A stretch of 64,000 bases of DNA, taken from positions 62,001-126,000 of the forward strand of contig CAWJIJ010000007.1 of the NCBI GenBank assembly GCA_963842955.1. The letters are read 5' to 3'. The notes below the pieces were generated by a model. It did not search any database and was not told the DNA's origin. It saw only the letters and a program-made list of their open reading frames with translations. This DNA comes from JARFQW01 sp963842955 (GTDB taxonomy: Bacteria > Pseudomonadota > Gammaproteobacteria > Steroidobacterales > XN24). A program made the translations under genes and the position numbers. This document shows positions 1 through 7,122 of the stretch, one piece after another. Position 1 is the first letter of the stretch. The number at the start of each line of letters is the position of its first letter.

Positions 1-708
1 GTGGATATCTGTTTCGTACGGGAGCTCACCGGCGGCCTGTATTTCGGGGAGAAGAGCCGGGACGGCGACACGGCCCGGGACGTGTGCACGTACACGGTGG
101 CCGAGATCGAGCGGGTGGTGCGTCTCGCTGCTCGCCTGGCCCGTCAGCGGCGCGGCCGGCTCACGTCGGTGGACAAGGCCAACGTACTGGAAACCTCGAG
201 GCTGTGGCGTGAGACGACCGAGCGGATCGCCCGCGACGAGTTTCCGGATATCGAGCTTGAGCACGCCCTCGTGGATTCCGCGGCGATGCGGATACTGCAG
301 ACTCCTGGGCATTTCGACGTCATTGTCACAGAGAACCTGTTCGGAGACATTCTGACCGACGAGGCGTCGGTCCTGGCCGGTTCCATTGGTGTTCTGCCGT
401 CGGCGTCCGTGTCGGAGTCCGGGGCCGGCCTCTACGAGCCGATCCACGGCTCTGCGCCGGACCTGGTGGGACAAGGGGTTGCCAACCCGGTCGGCGCGAT
501 TCTGAGCGCAGCCATGCTGCTGCGGCACTCCCTGGGCATGGCCCGGGAAGCGGATGCCGTCGAAGCCGCAGTGAGCGACACCCTGGATGCAGGGGTCGCT
601 ACCCCGGACATTGCCCACGACGCCGGAGCCACAACGTCCACGTCTGCGGTCACCGGCGCCGTTGTTCGGGCGCTTGTGGGGCAGGCGCCGGCGGCCGCCG
701 CCGGCTGA
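1..708 (+). CDS. leuB: 3-isopropylmalate dehydrogenase, 3' part
   Basis: Catalyses oxidative decarboxylation of 3-isopropylmalate in leucine synthesis (cytoplasm, NAD-dependent). The frame is open from the window edge, so the GTG at base 1 is probably an internal Val; roughly the first third of a family member of about 360 residues is missing. Visible family blocks are VRELTGGLYFGE, the SVDKANVL block with the catalytic Lys and Asp, VTENLFGDILTDEAS with metal-binding Asp residues, and EPIHGSAPD near the NAD site. The Ala-rich tail ends at a TGA. Identity is secure; only the start is unknown. Confidence 0.95.
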   Translation: MDICFVRELTGGLYFGEKSRDGDTARDVCTYTVAEIERVVRLAARLARQRRGRLTSVDKANVLETSRLWRETTERIARDEFPDIELEHALVDSAAMRILQTPGHFDVIVTENLFGDILTDEASVLAGSIGVLPSASVSESGAGLYEPIHGSAPDLVGQGVANPVGAILSAAMLLRHSLGMAREADAVEAAVSDTLDAGVATPDIAHDAGATTSTSAVTGAVVRALVGQAPAAAAG

Positions 709-880
709 CTCCGGTTTAATCGAGCCGGCCCGCCAGGGAAATGGCCGGAATCTGCCTTTTTTGGGCAAAAAACAACAGCTGATTTCCCCGTTTGAAGGGG
801 GCATTCGGTATGATTGCGGCCTTTTCGCGACGCTACCCGGCGCCGCGCGAGCCAGAATCCTTCAACGGAGCGCAACACCG

Positions 881-1999
881 ATGACAGATCCGCGCGGCGG
901 CCGCCGCTTTCACTTGTTTCTGACCACCATGTTTTTGAGCGCCATCGCGCTGTGCGCGCCCGTCGTGGCATCCGCACAGGAGACCGAAGCCTGGACACCT
1001 CCGGGGCCCGCCGAAATGCCGGACACGTTCGACTGGATTCAACTGCCGTCCGGCGAGTGGCTGGGCGGCGAGATCAGGGTCCTGTACGAGGACTCCGTGG
1101 AGTTCGACAGCGATGAGCTGGGCATGACGAAGATCGACTGGGGCGACGTCGTGGAACTGCGGACGGTGCGGATTCTCCAGGTGCGGTCGGTCAGGGGCCC
1201 GGTCGTGACGGGGCGTGTGCTGGTCAGGGACGGCAAAGTCACGGTGTTGGGGGACTCGACTACGACCTTCGATCAGGCCGAGATCCTGACAATGACCGCC
1301 GGCATCCCGAAAGAACGCAATTTCTGGTCCGGCGAGGCCAGCGGCGGGGCTAACTTTCAGTCCGGCAATACCGACAAGAAGACCGCGAATGCGCGGGCGA
1401 TTGTCAAGCGGCGCACGGTGGAACAGCGCGGAGTGCTCGACTACATCGGCAACTACGACGAGACGGATAGCGAGGAAACGGAGAACAACCACCGCCTGAC
1501 CGGCGACTGGGATCGATTCGTGACGGACCGTTTTTTCTGGACGCCTATCTCCGCTGAATACTTCAAGGACAAGTTCCAGAACATCAAGCACCGGGCAACG
1601 GCCGGTGTCGGTATCGGTTACGAGATCATCGACACGCCGAAGACCGAGTGGCGCGTGAGCGGCGGTCCGGCCTACACGAAGACCTGGTTCGAGGACGTCC
1701 CGGAGGGCGAGAGCGACTCCGAGGCCAGCCCGGCCTTCCAGGCCAAGACCCGCTTCGATCACGAGCTCACCGACGACATCGACATCTGGTACGACTATCG
1801 GCTGTTGCTGGCCAATAACGACGCGGGCGGCTATACGCACCGGATGGAATGGGGCCTGGCCTACGACATCATCGGCGATCTGGATTTACGGGCCAGCTAC
1901 GTCTGGGATTACATCGACCAGCCTTCGGAAAGCGAGGACGGCGTGACGCCGGACGAGAGCGACTTCCAGCTGTTGATCGGAGTCGGCTACAGCTTCTGA
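881..1999 (+). CDS. DUF481 family outer-membrane protein
   Basis: About 372 residues. The ATG at 881 is chosen because GGAG lies 10 bases upstream and a clear signal peptide follows (hydrophobic FLTTMFLSAIALCAPVVASAQ). The N-terminal half is a small beta-rich region, and from about residue 150 the sequence becomes alternating, aromatic-rich beta strands (GGANFQSGNTDKKTANA, WRVSGGPAYTKTWF) ending in a terminal Phe (GVGYSF), typical of an outer-membrane barrel. DUF481 includes E. coli YdiY; the substrate or role is unknown. It stands alone, downstream of leuB, and ends before a hairpin at 2028-2060. Confidence 0.85.
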   Translation: MTDPRGGRRFHLFLTTMFLSAIALCAPVVASAQETEAWTPPGPAEMPDTFDWIQLPSGEWLGGEIRVLYEDSVEFDSDELGMTKIDWGDVVELRTVRILQVRSVRGPVVTGRVLVRDGKVTVLGDSTTTFDQAEILTMTAGIPKERNFWSGEASGGANFQSGNTDKKTANARAIVKRRTVEQRGVLDYIGNYDETDSEETENNHRLTGDWDRFVTDRFFWTPISAEYFKDKFQNIKHRATAGVGIGYEIIDTPKTEWRVSGGPAYTKTWFEDVPEGESDSEASPAFQAKTRFDHELTDDIDIWYDYRLLLANNDAGGYTHRMEWGLAYDIIGDLDLRASYVWDYIDQPSESEDGVTPDESDFQLLIGVGYSF

Positions 2000-2027
2000 C
2001 TGACCCACAACCTGGCGGCGGGCGGCC

Positions 2028-2060
2028 AACGGCCCAGCAGGGATGCCCTGCCGGGCCGTT
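2028..2060. terminator. Bidirectional hairpin between convergent genes
   Basis: AACGGCCC (2028-2035) pairs with GGGCCGTT (2053-2060), with an inner stem GCAGGG/CCCTGC. It lies between the convergent DUF481 gene and the small secreted protein gene. There is no long U tract, so termination on either strand is inferred. Confidence 0.5.
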
Positions 2061-2119
2061 TGTCGTAACGGGAACGGTGGATGCCCTGGTGATCCGGTCA
2101 CAGCCATCCTGCGCAACGT

Positions 2120-2560
2120 TTATTCGGAGCAAACTTGGCCCCTGGCGGTCCACCGGGCCCAGCCGCGAGCGAAATCCACCAGCCCGTAGATGGTCAGCTT
2201 GCCGTGCCCGCCCTCGATCACGATAGCCTGGGTGCGCAGCTCGAAAAGACCGGCTGAGTCCAGTGGCTTGAGCATCGCGTTGTCGCGAGTCGTGACGCTC
2301 ATGCTGCCATCCACGGCCGTCAGCGTGTGACTCGTGGACGCCCGCAGGCCGGCCCCTGTCTCCGCCTGGCTCAGCAACGCGACAGACACGTTCAGGTCGC
2401 CGAGGCTGGAGTACGCGCTTCCCTCGAAACCCGCTCCGTTGAAAAACGTTTCTCCAGCGGCGACAACGAAATCGCAGCCACCGGAGGCCAGGGTCGTTTG
2501 CACGTTGCCCATCAGCAGAAGGGCCAGTACCGGGGTCAGGGTTTTTTGCAGCATGTGCAT
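2120..2560 (-). CDS. Small secreted protein of unknown function
   Basis: 146 residues from the ATG at 2560 (a second ATG at 2554 is possible). The reading frame is open further upstream, but residues 1-26 (LTPVLALLLMGNVQTTLASG) form a convincing signal peptide, so this start is preferred. The mature part has two Cys, one just after the cleavage region and one three residues from the end, which could form a disulfide in the periplasm. No family was recognised. It is divergent from the winged-helix regulator starting at 2727, which makes that regulator a candidate controller. Confidence 0.6.
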   Translation of the reverse strand: MHMLQKTLTPVLALLLMGNVQTTLASGGCDFVVAAGETFFNGAGFEGSAYSSLGDLNVSVALLSQAETGAGLRASTSHTLTAVDGSMSVTTRDNAMLKPLDSAGLFELRTQAIVIEGGHGKLTIYGLVDFARGWARWTARGQVCSE

Positions 2561-2726
2561 GATCTGGATACCTCTTGTGGTCCCGGCTGCCATCGCCGGG
2601 TCAGGGGCAGTCTCGCAACCCCGGGGAGCCGGCGTCCCGAGGTTCCGGCGAGGGTTTTGCGAGGGGTGTCTGCCATGGTCCCGAATCGACCAGCTATTCT
2701 GTAGGTCGGGTCGCGTTGGGAGCGGT

Positions 2727-3053
2727 ATGAGCGCGCATACTCGTCGGGGCTTTCGAGTGGGCTCTTTCCGGGTCTGGCCGGAGCGAAACCGGATTGCCGG
2801 TACGCACGGTGAGATGCGTGTTGAACCCAAGGCCATGGCGGTGCTCCTGGAACTGGCCTGCGCCGAGGGTCGAACGGTGAGGCGCGAAGACCTGCTCCAG
2901 GCGGTCTGGCCCCGCGGGTTCGTAACCGACGATGTTCTTACACGCTGTATCGGCCAGCTCCGCAAGGCGTTCAGCGACACCGCCCGGGGGGGCCGGTATA
3001 TCGAGACAGTGCCGAAGGCCGGCTACCGGCTGCTCCCCCCGGTTGAGCGCTAG
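2727..3053 (+). CDS. Winged-helix DNA-binding regulator, N-terminal part
   Basis: 108 residues of an OmpR/CadC-type winged helix (Trans_reg_C): an N-terminal beta sheet (GSFRVWPERNRI), recognition region TDDVLTRCIGQLRKAF and wing ending YIETVPKAGYRLLPP. In the CadC-like, TPR-containing regulators with this domain the polypeptide normally continues. Here a TAG at 3051 stops it while the expected continuation is open in another frame from 3047. ATG 2727 is preceded by GGGAG. It is probably the first half of one broken gene. Confidence 0.75.
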   Translation: MSAHTRRGFRVGSFRVWPERNRIAGTHGEMRVEPKAMAVLLELACAEGRTVRREDLLQAVWPRGFVTDDVLTRCIGQLRKAFSDTARGGRYIETVPKAGYRLLPPVER

Positions 3054-4498
3054 AGTTTCTTGCATCGCACATTCCTTCCCCACCCGATCGATCCGACTGG
3101 GAGGGACTGATCGTCCTGCCATTCCAGAATTTTTCACCAGCCGATGACGATCAATATGTCGCCGACGGATTCACGGAACTGCTGATTGCGCGCCTCGCCC
3201 AGGCACGGGGGCTGCATGTTATTTCCCGGACAACAGCGATCAGTTTCCAGGGCGATCGGCGAAGCGGTCCGGAAATCGCCGCGGCAGTCGGAGTGCGCTG
3301 GCTCGTCGAAGGCTCGGTCATCATGTCGGGGGGGCGGATCCAGGTAGTCGCGCAACTGATCGACGCTCGGAGTGATCGGCACGTCTGGGCTGATACCTTC
3401 CTTCGCGATTTCCCGGATCTGCTGGTCGTGCAGAACGAAATATCCCACCAGGTGGCGAGGGAGATCTGCGGCCGGTTATCCGCCGGTATCCCGGGCGCTG
3501 AAGACGTGCCCAAGGTCCCGGAGCCGGCCATGCGGGATTATTTGCGTGGCCGCCAGTATCTCAGCCGCCGGACGGCGGAATCGCTGCGGCTGGCGGAAAA
3601 GCGTTTCGCCGCCGTGGTATCCGAAGTGCCCGGCTATGCGCCGGCCTGGGCATCGCGGGCCGAAACGGACATGCTTCTTGCGCACTACGGGGCAGAGCCA
3701 GTCCGCGACGCTATGGCCCGAAGCCGTCGGCACTCTGACCGGGCCCTGATCATCGATCCCGATCTGCCGATGGCCATTGCCCAGCGCGGCGCCCTTGCGT
3801 TTTTTTTCGACCGGGATTTCGTTCGTGCCCGCGATGACCTGGCGCGCGCCCTTGAGCTGCAGCCGAACTACACGCTGGCGGCGCTGACACTGGCTAACCT
3901 GAGTGCCATCAATGGGCAGTGGGAAGAGGCCCTGGACTGGGTAAGTCACGCGCGCGCCGCCGATCCGCTCGACGTCGGTGTCAGGATGAATGAGGGCGAT
4001 CACCTGATTCTGCAGCGGCGCTACCAGGAGGCGGCCCGGGCCTTGGGGGACGCCTTGCACGTTGCGCCCGGACACGAGCCTTGCCGGTTGCGCATGGCGT
4101 GGGCGCGCGCTCTTGCTGGCGATGTCGATGCAGCGACGGAGATTTCGGACGAGGCCACGGCTTCGGGACCGCAGGCCCTGGAGTACGGGGCGCTGGTAGC
4201 GGCTGCGCTGGGAAATCAGAAGCGAGCCCGGGCTTCATACGGCCTGCTGGCCGAGCTGGCCGGTACGGCCTATGTCTCCTCCTGGGCACTCGCTCGCGCA
4301 GCAGCGGCGGCCGGGGATATCGACTGTGCCTTCGCGGCATTGGAACGGGCCGTTCGGGAGAGCATCAGCTCACTGGTATTCGTCGCCGTGACGCCGGCCT
4401 TCGATGCGCTGCATGGCGATCCGCGCTTCGCCAATCTGCTCCACCGGCTCGACCTGCAAATTCACGCGCCACCCGGGTCAGCGGACGCGCGGGTCTGA
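3047..4498 (+). pseudogene. FlgO-like/TPR part of the regulator, frameshifted
   Basis: The frame opens at 3047 after a TGA and has no ATG, GTG or TTG until GTG 3293. Yet the family-specific sequence begins at about 3107 (IVLPFQNFSPADDDQYVADG, then TELLIARLAQ and GLHVISRTT), so GTG 3293 cannot be the original start. The first domain matches the region ending VVAQLIDARSDRHVWADTF in the intact paralogue at 28180-29991. TPR-like helices follow to the end. No membrane segment is seen between the winged helix and this domain. One missing base near 3047-3053 would join it to the winged-helix part, giving about 590 residues. Confidence 0.7.
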
Positions 4499-4533
4499 AC
4501 CAATACGTGGAGATAACCCCGGGTCCGGTTGAC

Positions 4534-5379
4534 TCAGGCGCCGAGCTTGTCCAGTGATGCCGCTCGCTTGCGGCCCTTCTCGGACAGGTGATGCAGTACG
4601 CGCCTGGCCAGTCCCGGAAACGCGTCCAGCAGGTTGAGCATCAGGCCGCGACGCTTCGGAATCGCCCTTTCCAGCGGCCGGTCCACCATGACTTCATCCA
4701 CGATGATCCGGGAGACCTCGCCGGTTTCCAGGAACCGCCTGGCCGTCAGGCTGGCGCCCACCACGTCGGCGTTGGCCAGGTTGATGTCGTACATGGCGGT
4801 CTTGACCACGTCCGGAGAGACCACGGTGATGTCCACTCCCCGGGGCGACAGCTCTTCCGCCAGCAGCAGCGAGAAGAAGCGCACCGCCGCCTTGCTCGGG
4901 CTGTAGAAGGTATAGCCGGGGATTGGCGTGCATCCTGAGAGGGACCCGATGTTGATGATGTGCCCCCGGCCGGCCTCGACCATGGCGCGGGCGGCCGTTC
5001 TTGTGCCCAGGACCACACCCTTCACGTTCACGTCGAAGTGCAGGTCGTAGTCTTCCGCGGGCGCGTCCAGCAGGCGGGCCGGCTTGACCACGCCAGCCAC
5101 GTTGAGCAACGCGTCAGGGCAACCCCAGCGGGTCAGGATCCGCTCAAGCCCTGCTTCCCACTCAACGAGATGCCGCACGTCCAGGGAGATCCGCTCGACC
5201 CGGTCTTCGGGCCAGCCGTCGTCCCGGGCGGCCCGGGCGAGGCCCTCGGCAGCGATGTCGCTCGCCGCAACGCGGTGGCCTCGGGCGAGCAGGTCTGCGA
5301 CCAGCCGCCGCCCGATGCCGTTGGCGGCGCCCGTGACCCAGGCCACGGGCGCCGTTCCGGTGGCGGTTCGTGCCGTCAC
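4534..5379 (-). CDS. SDR family NAD(P)-dependent oxidoreductase
   Basis: 281 residues, Rossmann-fold short-chain dehydrogenase. Cofactor motif TGAANGIG at residues 16-23, NVAG in strand 4, catalytic Ser in IGSLSG and the active-site YSPSK. The C-terminus carries an extra basic helical tail. Start is GTG 5379, whose GTGA overlaps the stop of the upstream cupin gene, so the two are translationally coupled. Substrate unknown; the partner cupin and divergent AraC regulator suggest catabolism or modification of a small organic compound. Confidence 0.9.
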   Translation of the reverse strand: MTARTATGTAPVAWVTGAANGIGRRLVADLLARGHRVAASDIAAEGLARAARDDGWPEDRVERISLDVRHLVEWEAGLERILTRWGCPDALLNVAGVVKPARLLDAPAEDYDLHFDVNVKGVVLGTRTAARAMVEAGRGHIINIGSLSGCTPIPGYTFYSPSKAAVRFFSLLLAEELSPRGVDITVVSPDVVKTAMYDINLANADVVGASLTARRFLETGEVSRIIVDEVMVDRPLERAIPKRRGLMLNLLDAFPGLARRVLHHLSEKGRKRAASLDKLGA

Positions 5380-5864
5380 GCCGCCTGTCCTGCGGCCCGC
5401 TTGCCCGGAAGGATGTCGACCAGGGAGATCCAGTCCAGCGCTTCGGCTTGTTCCGGCGTGATGCCTTCGAGCGCCTTGAAGAAACGCATGCCGATGTGGA
5501 AAACCGTGCCGTCCTCTAGAAAATTGTCCAGGTAGAGGCCGTTGTCGCCCCGGAAAATCAGGAGCATTTCGGTGCCCTCATCGCTCCAGGGCGTGTGTTC
5601 ATTGCCGGGGCCCTCGTAGACGAAGTCGCCGGCGAAGTTCGGGCCTTCGTCATAGTCCCAGCGGCCGCTCAGCGTGTAACCGATGGCCGTGCAGTGGTGC
5701 AGGTGACGGGGCATCCGTCCGCCTTTTCCGAAACGGGCCAGGGCGATGACCTCATCGGCCGCTTCGTCCGCGCGGATGATTTTCACGGAGACATTGTCCG
5801 ATCCGGGGGCTTTCAGCTCGATCCAGTCTTTCGGGGCCTTGATGACGTGCATCTGGGGATTCAT
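5376..5864 (-). CDS. Cupin protein, dihydroxyacetophenone dioxygenase-like
   Basis: 162 residues. ATG 5864 is chosen because GGAG lies six bases upstream; ATG 5870 sits immediately after it. A single cupin fold with metal ligands visible in PRHLHHCTAIGYTLSGRW (HxHH) and a later His in GPGNEHTPW. This pattern resembles 2,4'-dihydroxyacetophenone dioxygenase and ChrR-type cupins, which bind Fe or Zn; the exact reaction is not established. First gene of a two-gene minus-strand operon with the SDR gene. Confidence 0.8.
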   Translation of the reverse strand: MNPQMHVIKAPKDWIELKAPGSDNVSVKIIRADEAADEVIALARFGKGGRMPRHLHHCTAIGYTLSGRWDYDEGPNFAGDFVYEGPGNEHTPWSDEGTEMLLIFRGDNGLYLDNFLEDGTVFHIGMRFFKALEGITPEQAEALDWISLVDILPGKRAAGQAA

Positions 5865-6002
5865 GGGCATCTCCGACAAGCGCAGTGAGTGTGCGCGTGA
5901 GTTTGCGCGCCCGGGGCTGGGCAGATATTGTGATTTTGCGACACATGATTGGTATTTCACGACAGAAGATCCCATGACGGCGAATTCCCGAGATCCCGCG
6001 GC

Positions 6003-7040
6003 ATGATGGCGCGACTTCCGCCGGATCGTGTGCGAACGTCTGCCCTGCAGGGCTTCGGGTCGCTCGTGACCGAGCTGGGCGGGGATCCTGAGGTTCTGCT
6101 CATCGCCCGTGGCATCGAGGGCGCTGATCGGCCTGTCGGCGATGGGTCAGTCCCCTACAGTGCCGTGATCGAAGTCCTCGAGGACGCAGCCGCATCGCTT
6201 GGGTGTCCGGACTTCGGGCTGCACTTGTCCAGGATGCAGGACGTGGATGTCCTCGGGCCGGCGGCAATGATCATGCGGTACTCGGAGACGGTGGGTGACG
6301 CCCTGTCGGCCATTTCCACGTGGTTGTTCGTGCATACCCCTGCGGCCGCCGTAAACCTGACTGCCATGGGCCGTGAGGACGTGCTCATGACCTACGAGGT
6401 CCTCTTGCCCGGATTGCGGGGACGCCGCCAGATCATGGATTTGAGTCTCGGGCTCGCCCAGAGTCAGCTCGAGATGCTGCTCGGCGAGCGCTTTCGTTCC
6501 AGCCAGGTCCGGCTGGGCTATCGGCGGCCCGCCAGCACCGCTGGACTGCGGAGCCGGTTCGGCGACCGGTTGTTGTTCGACAGTGCCGCAAGCGGTATCG
6601 CGATTCCGGCCGCGGCCCTCGCGCACCCGGTTCCCACGGCCAGCGCCAACTATCGTCAGGTAATTCTCGATTACCTTCGCACCGGGGGCCTCGCACCGGA
6701 GAAAGGCGTGGCCGGGCGGGTGCGGGATCTCGTGGGCCAGCTGCTGCCGACCGGCCGGCTCAGCCTCGGGGCCGTAGCCGAGGTTCTCGGCCTCACACCC
6801 CGCTCGCTGCAGCGTCGCCTGGCCGACAGGGGGCTGGAGTTTCGCCGCCTGGTGGACGAGGAGCGCCGGGCCCGCGTGGCCGACTACCTGCGGGACACGG
6901 ATGCGCCGCTGGCCCGCATTGCCGGCATGCTCGGTTACTCCGACCAGACCGCGTTCAACAAGGCATTTTCGCGCTGGTACTCGATGTCGCCAGGACGCTG
7001 GAGGCGCGAGCGCGCGAACAATCCATCGGGGGCGGAGTGA
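6003..7040 (+). CDS. AraC family transcriptional regulator
   Basis: About 345 residues. The N-terminal 200 residues fit the arabinose-binding-like sensor domain of OruR/ArgR-type AraC proteins (GLHLSRMQDVDVLGPAAMIM). The C-terminal HTH_18 domain is clear: LSLGAVAEVLGLTPRSLQRRL and LARIAGMLGYSDQTAFNKAFSRW. ATG 6003 or 6006 is preferred to the upstream ATG at 5949, which would overlap the divergent promoter. It faces away from the cupin-SDR operon and is its likely regulator. Confidence 0.9.
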   Translation: MMARLPPDRVRTSALQGFGSLVTELGGDPEVLLIARGIEGADRPVGDGSVPYSAVIEVLEDAAASLGCPDFGLHLSRMQDVDVLGPAAMIMRYSETVGDALSAISTWLFVHTPAAAVNLTAMGREDVLMTYEVLLPGLRGRRQIMDLSLGLAQSQLEMLLGERFRSSQVRLGYRRPASTAGLRSRFGDRLLFDSAASGIAIPAAALAHPVPTASANYRQVILDYLRTGGLAPEKGVAGRVRDLVGQLLPTGRLSLGAVAEVLGLTPRSLQRRLADRGLEFRRLVDEERRARVADYLRDTDAPLARIAGMLGYSDQTAFNKAFSRWYSMSPGRWRRERANNPSGAE

Positions 7041-7122
7041 CTCCTGTCGTCCCGGCTGCTTGCGTCGGGACGCCGCCGCGGGCAGATTGGCAAGCCCTTG
7101 GGGCAGAAGACGCAGCGAATCC

